From NCBI RefSeq assembly GCF_946482605.1, contig NZ_CAMLSE010000001.1, forward strand, positions 602,148-666,147: a stretch of 64,000 nt of DNA, given 5' to 3'. The translations under genes and the position numbers were made by a program. The notes beneath the pieces were generated by a model, which saw only the letters and a program-made list of their open reading frames with translations, ran no database searches and was not told the origin of the DNA. Numbering within the stretch: the stretch's first letter is position 1; each line of letters opens with the position of its first letter. Positions 7,965 to 16,727 of this stretch are shown here, piece by piece. The DNA is from an uncultured Dyadobacter sp. GTDB lineage: Bacteria > Bacteroidota > Bacteroidia > Cytophagales > Spirosomataceae.

Positions 7965-9488
7965 TTACCAGCCTTCATTTTGTAATAATGTACCTCCCGA
8001 CTTGTCTATCTCCGATTGGGGGATCGGGAAAATGTCGTGCTTGCCGTCAACATACTTGAAAAAGTTGCCGCCCCATTGCGGATTGATCTTCACGTCGTTT
8101 TGCCAGCGATCCTTTGATCTCAGAAAGCTTCCTGCAATGCCCCATCTACGCAGGTCGTACGCGATTTTGCCTTCAAACGGGAATTCAACCCGGCGCTCGT
8201 GGCGGATGGCTTCAAACACCTGTGCTTTGCTGAGGCCGGAGGCCAATGCTGGCATAGCTACCGATGGGCGCGCGCGTACCTTGTTGATGTGGGCGACCGC
8301 TCCGGCCGGATCGCCGGTTTCATTCAGCACTTCGGCGTACATCAGCAGCACTTCGGCATAGCGGTAGAGGGCGAAGTTGGCGGAGGTGTGCCATGGATAA
8401 TTCTGCTCGATTTCCGCGCCCGTCTTGCCGGATATCACCCACTTTTTGATCGCAAAGCCGGTCCCGTTTACGACGTCTTTGAAAACCTGTCCTTCGAAAT
8501 TGTCGCCTTTACGGAAGATGGAGAAGGTAAGGCGGGGATCTTCTTTCGGTTTGGTTTCATACTCGTTGATCAGATCTTTGGTAGGCCTGATCCACCCCCA
8601 GCCGCCGCCGGGCACATAGCCCTCGCCGTTGGGCGCACTGTAAGTCGTCGAAAAATTGCCCAGGTTTTTACCGGTATTGGCTTTGTACTGTATCTCGAAA
8701 ATGGATTCAGGGTGGTTTTCAACGGAGCCGTCGAACAATGCGGAATACGAATCCAGTAACCTGAACCGACCGGAGTTGATGACCGATTCCAGCAATGGCT
8801 TGGCCTTGGCCCATTGTTTTTCCCACAGATAAAGCTCGGCGAGTACAGTTTTGGCCGCATAGGAGGTGGCGCGGCCGAGATTGGCGTCGTCGTAGGAGTC
8901 GGGCAGGCTTGATGCTTCGATGAGGTCTTTTTCAACCTGGTCGAAAATCTCCTGCCGCGTGGATTTCGGCACGAGCAACTCGTCAATGCCGAGTGTTTTG
9001 GTCACCAATGGGGCATTGCCGTACATTTTAGCCAGCCGCAGCAGCCACCAGCCGCGCAGGAAATAGGCTTCTTTGATCAGGCGTGATTTGACCTTGTCAT
9101 CCATCGTGATTCCCGGTATTTTCTCCATGGCCTGGTTGCAGCGGTAAACACCCTCATAAATCTGGAACCACTGGTTGGAAAGCTCGCCGTTATTGGGCTG
9201 CAATGTATATTGATAGATCTGGTTCCAGGCGACGCCGTCGGGGTGCGGCTCTGCATCCGAACTCTGGATATCGCCCCACATGTCCATTCCGGTGACGTTG
9301 CTGCCGCTTCCGCCCGTATGGTAGGCGAGAATGGCGTTGTAGCAGGCCACTACCGCGGCGTTTGCATCATCGGCAGTGGTGTAAAAAGTATTCTGTGAAA
9401 CGGAGCCGATCGGGTCCAGATCGAGTTTTCCGTTGCAGGCGCAGGTGAGGAAAGCCAGCAGGAAGAAGGTATAGCTATTTTTTTTCAT
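7965..9488 (-). CDS. SusD/RagB family glycan-binding lipoprotein
   Basis: 507 residues. A lipoprotein signal with Cys at 16/18 (LTCACNG) places it on the outer membrane, facing out, as the lid of the SusC transporter. Family marks are DLDPIGSVSQNTFYTT after the lipid anchor, YFLRGWWLLRLAKMYG and RAWKEIF-like TPR helices (PKSTRQEIFDQVEKDL), NKVRARPSVAMPAL, RHERRVEFPFEGKIAYDLRRWG and the C-terminal IFPIPQSEIDKSGG. It binds the oligosaccharide or other nutrient taken up by its SusC partner, encoded 33 bp upstream. Ligand cannot be deduced. Confidence 0.95.
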   Translation of the reverse strand: MKKNSYTFFLLAFLTCACNGKLDLDPIGSVSQNTFYTTADDANAAVVACYNAILAYHTGGSGSNVTGMDMWGDIQSSDAEPHPDGVAWNQIYQYTLQPNNGELSNQWFQIYEGVYRCNQAMEKIPGITMDDKVKSRLIKEAYFLRGWWLLRLAKMYGNAPLVTKTLGIDELLVPKSTRQEIFDQVEKDLIEASSLPDSYDDANLGRATSYAAKTVLAELYLWEKQWAKAKPLLESVINSGRFRLLDSYSALFDGSVENHPESIFEIQYKANTGKNLGNFSTTYSAPNGEGYVPGGGWGWIRPTKDLINEYETKPKEDPRLTFSIFRKGDNFEGQVFKDVVNGTGFAIKKWVISGKTGAEIEQNYPWHTSANFALYRYAEVLLMYAEVLNETGDPAGAVAHINKVRARPSVAMPALASGLSKAQVFEAIRHERRVEFPFEGKIAYDLRRWGIAGSFLRSKDRWQNDVKINPQWGGNFFKYVDGKHDIFPIPQSEIDKSGGTLLQNEGW

Positions 9489-9521
9489 GATAATGACCGT
9501 TTACATTCTATGCGGATGTTG

Positions 9522-12500
9522 TTAAAAACCAAGGTTCAAACCCATGTAAACCGAGCGCGGAATAGGGTAGGCGGTGGCTGTGGTTTCCGGGTCGAAGCCC
9601 GGATATTTGGTGAAAGTCAGCAGGTTTTGCGCAGCGATGTAGAGCCTTAATTTACTTAAGCCTGCCTTTTTAATTGCCTTGCCCGAAAAGTCGTAGCCCA
9701 GCTGTGCATTTTGCAGACGGACATAATCCTGGCTTCGTACCCAGAAGTCCGAGGATCTTGAATTGTTGTTGGGGTCGCCGCCAATGATGCGAGGGACGTA
9801 GTTGCTGGTTCCCGGCCCGGTCCAGCGATCGGCCCACATGATGTTCGTCGATTCCGCAGCGCGTGCGGCGGCAAACCCGCTGGCGAAAATGTTCTGATAT
9901 CTTCCAAAATCGCCGGTGAGGGAAAGGGTGAGGTCAAAGTTTTTGTATCGTGCCCCCGCATTGAAGCCGATGATCTGTTTGGCCAGGAAATCGCCGATGT
10001 AGGTCCGGTCACGGTCGTCGATGACGTTGTCGTTGTTGAGGTCTTTGAACCTGATATCGCCCGGTGCTGCATTGGGTTGGAGCGGTGCACTTTTCACCTC
10101 ATCCTCGGTCTGGAAAATCCCTTGCTGCACATAACCGTAGAATGCATTGATGCCCTGTCCTTGCGAGGTACGTGTTTCCACGCCTCCCTGACCGCCGCCT
10201 GCCTGGATAATGTCCAGTCCCTTGTCGAGCTTCGTAACCTTGTTTTTATTTACGGTCAGGTTAAAGCCGACATTATAGCTCAATTCCTGGTTCAATGCAT
10301 TGCCGCGGTATTCGACAGTGAACTCCATCCCGCTGTTGCGGACACTGCCGACGTTCTGGTAGGGGTAGGTAGCCATCCCTGAAATGCCCGGCAGCGGCAC
10401 GCGCACGAGCACGTCGGACGTACGGCGGTCGTAGTAGTCTACAATGAACGAAAGTTTATCCTGAAACAGGTTGAATTCCAATCCGGCACCCGTTGTAGTG
10501 GTTTTTTCCCAGGAAATGTTGGGATTGGCCAGGGCCGTTGGAGCGGCACCGGCTACTACATTTTGTGATGAACCGAAATCATAGCTCAGGCCATAGTCGA
10601 TCATCGATTGGTAGGGGTAGATCCCCACATCCTGGTTGCCGAGCGCTCCATAACCGGCCCGCAGTTTGAGATAGCTGACCGGTCCGAGCCTTCCCGCTGC
10701 AAAATCTTCATTGGAAAGCACCCAGCCGGCGGAGAGGGATGGGAACACCCCTGTACGGTTTTCTTTGGCAAACCGGGATGACTGGTCGATCCGGATGCTG
10801 GAAGAAAGCAGGTATTTTTCTTTGAACGCATAATTCACGCGCCCAAGGTACGATTGCAGCGCCCATTCGGTGTAGTTGCCCCGCGCCAGGTCGTTAGAAG
10901 TAGCCGCATCGAGTACTTGCAGGTTTTCATCATTCCTGCTGAATGTGTTCCTGAATGCCCGTACAAACTCGTAACGTTCATCCTGAAACGTGTAACCGGC
11001 CATGAGGTCCAGGTGATGGGAGGTGCCGAACGTCTTGCTGTACGTGAGGATGTTGTCCAGAATGTAATTTTTGGTACTTCTCAATTCCCGGTTCAGCGTA
11101 GCGATACCGTTCGAGTTGCCGAGTCCGAAGTTGTAGGAAGGTACGAAGTTCTTGATATCGAGGTTGATATATTCCGCGCCGACGCTGGTCTTGAATTTCA
11201 ATCCGGGCAGGATCTCATATTCCGCGAAGAGATTGCCGAGCAGGCCCAGCCGGTTTTCACGGTTGTTTCTTTCGTAGGCGTACACGAGCGGGGCCGTCAT
11301 GGTAGTGGGCTGGCCCGCGCGGTCGGCGATGCCGTAGCTGCCGTCTTCTTTGTAGGGCACAACATTAGGCGCGTAGATCAGCGATGCATTCACTGCTCCC
11401 TGCGGATCGCCCTGTTTCAATGCGCCGTAACTGAAACCGAAACTGCTGCTGAGTTTGAGCCCTTTTAACGGTTTGATATCGTTATTGACACGGAAATTGG
11501 CGCGGCTGTATTTGGAGTTGATCACGATCCCGTCGCCTTTATAGTAGCTCATGGTAATGGCATGGAGGTTTTTTTCGGTGCCGCCGCTGAGGGAAAGCGA
11601 ATAGTTTTGTTTGCCCCCGGTCCTGAAAATCTCGTCCTGCCAGTTGGTGCCTTTTCCAAGCGAAGCCGGATTGGCATAGGGCGCTTCCTTGCCCTGGTTG
11701 ACATAAAAATCATTAACCATCGAACCATAGGTTGCGGCATCTACCGTACCGATTTTGCTGATCACCTTGTCGAAGCTGTAAAAGGATTGAAAGCTGATCA
11801 CTTCCTTGCCTGTATTCCCTCTTTTGGTGGTAACCAGTACCACTCCGTTGGCGCCCCTTGAACCATAGATCGCTGCGGAGGAAGCGTCTTTCAAAACGGT
11901 TACCGATTCGATGCTGTTGGGGTCGAGGTCGGTGAGTCCGCCATTGGTGATAATGCCGTCGATGACCACCAATGGGGAGGCGGAAGCGCCAAAGCTTCCC
12001 ATTCCACGGATCCTTATCTCGGCACCGGCCCCTGGGTTGCCATTGACCTGGCGCACGGTCAGCCCGGCCATTTTGCCTTGCAATGCCTGGCTCAATGTAG
12101 GCACTGCCTGATTTTCGGTTTGCTTGCTGGTTACAGTTCCTACTGCGCCGGTCAGGTCGGTTTTCTTAATCGTACCGTAGCCGATCACGATCACCTCATT
12201 GAGCGCCTTGATGTCCCCGATCAGCTTGATGTTGATCTCGCTTTGATTACTGACCTGCAATTCCTGGCTGATGTAGCCTACGAAGCTGTATATCAGGATC
12301 GCATCCGGCCCGTCGACTTCCATGCTGTACCGCCCCTGGACGTCGGTGGTGGTGCCGGTTTGGGTACCCTTGATCAATATACTTACGCCGGGAAGCGCTT
12401 CTCCCTGGCCATCGGTAACCCGCCCGTTAACCGTTTGCCGAGCTTCCGGTTTCTTCTCGGGAACAGCCGGCGAATCGTCTTTGCCCTTACTTTCTTTCCT

Positions 12501-12854
12501 GAGCACGATGCTTTTGTTGAATATTTTGTAGGAAAGGGGCAGGTCTTTGAGCAACAGATTAAGCGTCTGTTGAATGGACGCATTGCGGATCTGCAAATTC
12601 ACTTTCTGGCCTTTGGGCATATCGAGCTTGTCGTACAGGAAGAGGTAGTCGGTTTGCTTCTCGATGGCCGATAGCGCCGTTTCGAGCGGAATGTTCTTCT
12701 CGTCGAGGGTGATCTTCTGGCTGAACCCGTCGGCCGAAACCTGCGAGAGTGTTGCCAGAAGGAGAAACGTGAGCAGTTTCATTGTCAGGATCAGTTTCGG
12801 AGGTATGGATACACGAGGGCACCCCCGGCTCCGGAGTAAGTGGATTAATTCCAT
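9522..12854 (-). CDS. SusC/RagA family TonB-linked outer membrane transporter with STN domain
   Basis: 1110 residues from the ATG at 12854 (MELIHLLRS). A TTG ten codons earlier extends the frame but is less plausible. Order: signal region, STN signalling domain (about 45-105), a CarboxypepD_reg-like domain with LPGVSILIKGTQTGTTTD, the SusC signature NEVIVIGYGTIKKTDLTGAV, a plug with MRGMGSF-type motif IRIRGMGSFG, and a 22-strand beta barrel ending GLNLGF. It imports its ligand with TonB energy together with the downstream SusD. The STN domain fits signalling to the adjacent FecR/ECF pair. An antisense -7 box overlaps the first base of the start codon (see 12854-12963). Confidence 0.95.
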   Translation of the reverse strand: MELIHLLRSRGCPRVSIPPKLILTMKLLTFLLLATLSQVSADGFSQKITLDEKNIPLETALSAIEKQTDYLFLYDKLDMPKGQKVNLQIRNASIQQTLNLLLKDLPLSYKIFNKSIVLRKESKGKDDSPAVPEKKPEARQTVNGRVTDGQGEALPGVSILIKGTQTGTTTDVQGRYSMEVDGPDAILIYSFVGYISQELQVSNQSEINIKLIGDIKALNEVIVIGYGTIKKTDLTGAVGTVTSKQTENQAVPTLSQALQGKMAGLTVRQVNGNPGAGAEIRIRGMGSFGASASPLVVIDGIITNGGLTDLDPNSIESVTVLKDASSAAIYGSRGANGVVLVTTKRGNTGKEVISFQSFYSFDKVISKIGTVDAATYGSMVNDFYVNQGKEAPYANPASLGKGTNWQDEIFRTGGKQNYSLSLSGGTEKNLHAITMSYYKGDGIVINSKYSRANFRVNNDIKPLKGLKLSSSFGFSYGALKQGDPQGAVNASLIYAPNVVPYKEDGSYGIADRAGQPTTMTAPLVYAYERNNRENRLGLLGNLFAEYEILPGLKFKTSVGAEYINLDIKNFVPSYNFGLGNSNGIATLNRELRSTKNYILDNILTYSKTFGTSHHLDLMAGYTFQDERYEFVRAFRNTFSRNDENLQVLDAATSNDLARGNYTEWALQSYLGRVNYAFKEKYLLSSSIRIDQSSRFAKENRTGVFPSLSAGWVLSNEDFAAGRLGPVSYLKLRAGYGALGNQDVGIYPYQSMIDYGLSYDFGSSQNVVAGAAPTALANPNISWEKTTTTGAGLEFNLFQDKLSFIVDYYDRRTSDVLVRVPLPGISGMATYPYQNVGSVRNSGMEFTVEYRGNALNQELSYNVGFNLTVNKNKVTKLDKGLDIIQAGGGQGGVETRTSQGQGINAFYGYVQQGIFQTEDEVKSAPLQPNAAPGDIRFKDLNNDNVIDDRDRTYIGDFLAKQIIGFNAGARYKNFDLTLSLTGDFGRYQNIFASGFAAARAAESTNIMWADRWTGPGTSNYVPRIIGGDPNNNSRSSDFWVRSQDYVRLQNAQLGYDFSGKAIKKAGLSKLRLYIAAQNLLTFTKYPGFDPETTATAYPIPRSVYMGLNLGF

Positions 12855-12963
12855 ATATTTGTAAGGTTTGGGTAAAATGAACAATGACTTTCTTGACGGA
12901 AGCGTAGTGCATAGCCCGGACGTTCACAGGGGAGATGTTCGCAGCATTTTCCCTGTTTTATTA
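12854..12963 (+). ncRNA. Candidate cis-antisense sRNA over the susC start and leader (locus 1)
   Basis: On the strand opposite to susC, TATATTTG at 12854-12861 matches the Bacteroidota -7 consensus TAnnTTTG and overlaps the susC start codon. About 65 bp further, a 12-bp stem (12926-12937 with 12945-12956, two G-U wobbles) is followed by TTTATTAT, an intrinsic terminator on the plus strand. A start near 12868 would give a transcript of about 95 nt covering the susC leader. No -33 TTTG is present. Bacteroides PULs with ECF/anti-sigma regulators carry such antisense RNAs at the same place. Prediction only. Confidence 0.5.
12926..12963 (+). terminator. Intrinsic terminator oriented against the SusCD locus
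   Basis: Stem ACAGGGGAGATG with CATTTTCCCTGT, 7-nt loop, then a T-rich tail. It lies in the gap between the FecR and susC genes, where no plus-strand protein gene ends, so it needs an antisense transcript to make sense. Confidence 0.6.
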
Positions 12964-13074
12964 TCCGTTTATCTATGCCGGTGAATGGCAGGGCGGAGAT
13001 TTTCCTGTGTATTTCATGTTTTTAGAAGATGTGGGTTCAGGAATTACAGTGTTAACGTATGTGTATATACGAAT

Positions 13075-14259
13075 CTACATGGAGATCATTACTTTGTTGT
13101 TTTCGATTTTGCTGTTGACTCCGGCATAGCGCAGCATGTTAAGCAATTCGGAGATGTTGACGTTCCTGGATACTTTTCCTGTGAACTGCCGCTTTGGAAT
13201 TTTACCCTGGTACACCACCTCGATATCATACCAGCGCGAGGCATCCCGCATGATCTCCCTGATCCCCGAATCCCGGAAGTAAAACAGGCCCTGCTTCCAT
13301 GCGGTTTCGCGTTCGGTGTCCACGACTGCCATCGCGATCGTTCCGTTTGAAGAGATAGATCCCTGCTGCCCGGGTACCAGCATTCGGGAATTGCCGGTAC
13401 TTCTAAGTCTGACGGAACCTTCCACCAGCGTCGTTTTCGTGGTCTTTTCTTCGGGATAGGCCATGATATTGAAACTCGTGCCCAGGACTTCCACTTCGGA
13501 ATCGCCGAACCGGACTTTGAAAGGTCTCTTTTTGTCCTTGGTAACTTCAAAATAAACCTCTCCCGTGATCTCGACTTTCCGTTCTGCGGCCGCGAAAAGT
13601 GCAGGGAATTTAATGGACGACGAGGCATTCAGCCACACTTTACTGCCGTCGGGCAGGATGAGCTGATACTGTCCTCCTTTGGGTGTGGATAATGTATTTC
13701 GTTGAAAATCAGCACTCGATAGCACATTTTCGGCGCTGACCGTAAGTTGTCCCTCGTTGGTCTTCGTGATTTCGGCAGATCCGACTTTTGCCAGCACACC
13801 CGTATGCGCGCTGTCCAGTACAAAACTGGCGCCATTGGCCAGGGTCAGTAAGGCGCGGTTGCCGCCAGGAGCGACATCGTTGATGACCCGGGGCATTTCG
13901 GCGACCTGAGGCAGCGGCATGGGACGGTGCCTGTATTGGTAAAAAAGGAACGCGCCGACGGCCAGGATCACAGCAGCCGCAGCGTAACGCCACCAGCGTA
14001 GCCGGTATGTCGCCCGGATGGGCAGTTCCTGTTCTGTTTCGTAAAGAATGGCGTGCAGCATGCCGTCACTTTCAGCTTCGGAAAACTGTTTTTCATCCGC
14101 ATTCAGGTGGTCCCAGGCGAGCCGGAGCGCGTTGGCGAGGCCTTCGTCACTTTTTGAAAAACGGATGAGGTCCAGCAGTTCGTTTGTTTCTGCCGGGGTT
14201 GCAATGCCCGCATAGTAACGCCTGAACAACAAGGAAAGCCTCTCTGGAGATGTCGCCAT
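13075..14259 (-). CDS. FecR-family anti-sigma factor (DUF4974)
   Basis: 394 residues. The first 75 or so are the cytoplasmic sigma-binding part (LSLLFRRYYAGIATPAETNELLDL), followed by one membrane segment near residue 90 (YAAAAVILAVGAFLFYQY), the periplasmic FecR domain (PKGGQYQLILPDGSKVWLNA at about 190-210, EVYFEVTKDKKRPFKV, VEVLGTSFNI) and the C-terminal DUF4974 domain. Such proteins hold an ECF sigma factor inactive until the STN domain of the loaded SusC transporter touches them. The sigma gene is 93 bp upstream and susC follows, so partners are clear from context. Confidence 0.93.
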   Translation of the reverse strand: MATSPERLSLLFRRYYAGIATPAETNELLDLIRFSKSDEGLANALRLAWDHLNADEKQFSEAESDGMLHAILYETEQELPIRATYRLRWWRYAAAAVILAVGAFLFYQYRHRPMPLPQVAEMPRVINDVAPGGNRALLTLANGASFVLDSAHTGVLAKVGSAEITKTNEGQLTVSAENVLSSADFQRNTLSTPKGGQYQLILPDGSKVWLNASSSIKFPALFAAAERKVEITGEVYFEVTKDKKRPFKVRFGDSEVEVLGTSFNIMAYPEEKTTKTTLVEGSVRLRSTGNSRMLVPGQQGSISSNGTIAMAVVDTERETAWKQGLFYFRDSGIREIMRDASRWYDIEVVYQGKIPKRQFTGKVSRNVNISELLNMLRYAGVNSKIENNKVMISM

Positions 14260-14352
14260 CGCACCAACGGTTTAGTCAAGCTGAAAAAATCAGAATCTTG
14301 AATGCAAGACGAAAGAAGCAGGGAAAAAGGGGGTATTACTTTTTGGATTTTT

Positions 14353-14937
14353 TCAAATAAAAATTGAAATTATTAATAATGCATTGATAATTAGCTTCTT
14401 GCGAATATAGTTGCTGATCGACTCGGACGAAAGTTGCAGGTATTTCTTTACTGTTTCACGGGAAAGGCTCAAACGACTTGCGATTTCGGTGTATTTCAGT
14501 CGTTCATGGCGGCTGAGGAGGTACACCTGGCGTTGCTGAGGGGGAAGGTGGTCGATGGCTTCGTCGATGAGGAGGTACCTGGCATTTTCTTCGGCATTGT
14601 CGTCATGCTGCACATCCATTGAATTTTCCAGAAGCGTAATGCGGTTCTTTTCCAGCGCCATTTTTCTCAAATGCGTCAGCGCCTGGTTTTTGGAGGCCGC
14701 AAAGAGGTATGCCTTAAAGTTGACGATATCGGTTAGTGTCTCGCGGTTGATCCAGATTTTGAGAAACACATCCTGGGTTATTTCCTGCGCGAGCTCACGC
14801 GACTGCGTGACCCTGTAAATGTGCGCGCCGAGCCGGTGGTGATACCGGTTGAAAATGATCCTGAAAGCCTGTTCGTCACCAACTGCAATGCGGTGCAGCA
14901 ACGTGACGTCTTCATGTAGCAATGATGTTTCAGACAT
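14353..14937 (-). CDS. ECF RNA polymerase sigma factor (sigma-70 family, Bacteroidota type)
   Basis: 194 residues, ATG at 14937. Region 2 is seen in EQAFRIIFNRYHHRLGAHIY and AQEITQDVFLKIWINRE; region 4 in DHLPPQQRQVYLLSRHE followed by the helix-turn-helix YTEIASRLSLSRETVKKYL. It should direct transcription of the following FecR-SusC-SusD locus when released by the anti-sigma factor. A good -7 box (TACATTTG on the minus strand, 15005-15012) lies about 70 bp upstream. Confidence 0.93.
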   Translation of the reverse strand: MSETSLLHEDVTLLHRIAVGDEQAFRIIFNRYHHRLGAHIYRVTQSRELAQEITQDVFLKIWINRETLTDIVNFKAYLFAASKNQALTHLRKMALEKNRITLLENSMDVQHDDNAEENARYLLIDEAIDHLPPQQRQVYLLSRHERLKYTEIASRLSLSRETVKKYLQLSSESISNYIRKKLIINALLIISIFI

Positions 14938-15004
14938 CGTCAGGAAGATAAGGTCTCGAAATAATGCGGTTAGCCAGCCTCCCGGGATGGGGAGACCATT
15001 GCGG

Positions 15005-15012
15005 CAAATGTA
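15005..15012 (-). promoter_or_regulatory. -7 promoter box of the ECF sigma gene
   Basis: The minus strand reads TACATTTG, matching TAnnTTTG, about 70 bp before the sigma-factor ATG. A partial -33 (TTTC) sits 19 bp upstream. Confidence 0.5.
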
Positions 15013-15117
15013 TGATAAATTAATTGAATAGGAAATATCTGATAAAAAAAGCGATTATTTTGGGTGGGATTGGTGGTTAATACGAAATTCGTTAAAAGGG
15101 GATCGTCGGCAGACCAC

Positions 15118-16677
15118 TCAATCGTATTTCAACCGGATAGACCGGATCTGGCCTGTTCCGGTGCCATTCCCCGATACATTTACGCCTATGCGCGGGGCGC
15201 GGTCCCAACGGGGCAGCCACGGGGCTTCCAGGTGTACGGGAGTGGCGAGAGAATCGATTTTTTGCCGGGCGACATTCCAGCTGAACTCGAAAAATTGCCC
15301 AAACCTGGTTTTTACCTGCAATTCAACATCCTGGTATCTGTCGGGAATCTCCTGCGTTTTTAAAGTTTCCTTTTTGCCTTCTCTTAAAGACCATAGCTCG
15401 ATAATATGTCCTTTCACTCCCAAGCCAATGGCATTGTCGGCGTCGCCGTAGATGATGATGTGCTGGGCAAGGTCTGGTGAGGCAGTCATTTCGGCTGAAA
15501 AGGTGTAGCTGCCTTTTTTTGCCACGAGCCCCAGGAAATTGCCGGTCAGGGCCGGATTTTCGTTCGAGATGCGCAATGCGCTTCTTTCGATGTTGTAGTC
15601 AGGCTTTTTAAACCGGGCATCGAAGACCCACGGCAGCCGCAATGTGTCACGGTCGTAATTAGCGTACAGATCCGAACTGGAAATGGATGTAGCAGCAACC
15701 GGCGCTTCGGCCTGTGCAGGCGTCGTTTTGCCATATCTGAAAGACGGCCATTGCGATGCTGCGTCCCAGACCAGCTCGCTCAGCACGCCTTGTCGCCCCA
15801 GGAAGTTGAAATCGGCGGCATTGTAGGCGTGGTGCAAATAAAAATAGCGCTTGTCGGGGGTGACGACCACGGTGCCGTGGCCGGGGCATTTCCAGGTTTC
15901 ATCGCCAAACAATACCGGGTTACCGGCATATTTTTCCCACGGTCCCTGGATTTTTTCTGCCCGGGCGAGGCCTACCTGGTAATTGCAGTTGACGCCGCAG
16001 CACGCATTGCCGGAATAGAGCATGTACCAGTATTTTCCTCTTTTGAATATCGCCTGGCCTTCAGCACCGCCGCCTTCCCAGTTGCCGGCCTCGGCTTTGA
16101 TCATGGAGAATGCCTTTCCGGTCACTTTCAAGCCGTCGGCGCTGAGTTCCGCACCCAGAATCTCGATTTCCTTGCCTTTGTCGAGACCATATGCTTTCCA
16201 GGTAAGATATAGTTTTCCATTATCCTCCATTACGTACGCATCGATCGCTTCGTTGGTCCATTCCAGCAATAAGCCGTGATCTTTAAAGCCTTTCCGTAGA
16301 TCGGTCGTACTGGCTACGCCGATGAATGATTTCTGGTCGGACCGGCGTCTGGCGGTGTAGTAGACGTAAAAGGTGCCGTTCCTGAAAAATAATTCGGGCG
16401 CCCAGTAGCTTCCCATCGTCCAGGCAGGCAGTTTTTCGAACACCGGGCCTACATACTCCCATTCCACCAGGTTTTTGGATGTGTAAACCGGATACGCAGG
16501 CCCCCATTCCGAAGAGGTCCCTGCGGCATAGTAGGTGTCGCCAACACGTATCACCGAAGGGTCGGCAAAGTCCCCGGCGATGACCGGGTTACGGTAGGTA
16601 ACCATGGGCCGTTTCGGTAATTGCTGAGCAAAGGTTTGCAGGGTGAAAAGCAACAGGCAGACAAGTATTAAACGCAT
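15118..16677 (-). CDS. Secreted glycoside hydrolase, family 43
   Basis: 519 residues with a signal peptide ending LQTFAQQ. A five-bladed propeller of GH43 type occupies about 30-320: the general base Asp is in GDFADPSVIR, the Asp pKa modulator in AIDAYVMED, and the acid Glu in GGAEGQAIFKRGKYWYM. WAPELFFRNGTFYVYYT is also typical. A C-terminal beta-sandwich of about 190 residues follows and may bind glycan. GH43 enzymes attack arabinan, xylan and related side chains by inversion. The gene lies behind the ECF sigma gene on the same strand with a 180-bp gap, and may belong to the same utilisation locus. Confidence 0.88.
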   Translation of the reverse strand: MRLILVCLLLFTLQTFAQQLPKRPMVTYRNPVIAGDFADPSVIRVGDTYYAAGTSSEWGPAYPVYTSKNLVEWEYVGPVFEKLPAWTMGSYWAPELFFRNGTFYVYYTARRRSDQKSFIGVASTTDLRKGFKDHGLLLEWTNEAIDAYVMEDNGKLYLTWKAYGLDKGKEIEILGAELSADGLKVTGKAFSMIKAEAGNWEGGGAEGQAIFKRGKYWYMLYSGNACCGVNCNYQVGLARAEKIQGPWEKYAGNPVLFGDETWKCPGHGTVVVTPDKRYFYLHHAYNAADFNFLGRQGVLSELVWDAASQWPSFRYGKTTPAQAEAPVAATSISSSDLYANYDRDTLRLPWVFDARFKKPDYNIERSALRISNENPALTGNFLGLVAKKGSYTFSAEMTASPDLAQHIIIYGDADNAIGLGVKGHIIELWSLREGKKETLKTQEIPDRYQDVELQVKTRFGQFFEFSWNVARQKIDSLATPVHLEAPWLPRWDRAPRIGVNVSGNGTGTGQIRSIRLKYD

Positions 16678-16727
16678 GTGGACGACGTTTTTTGTAATGG
16701 TTTCGAATGTAAGATATCAATTTTGTA

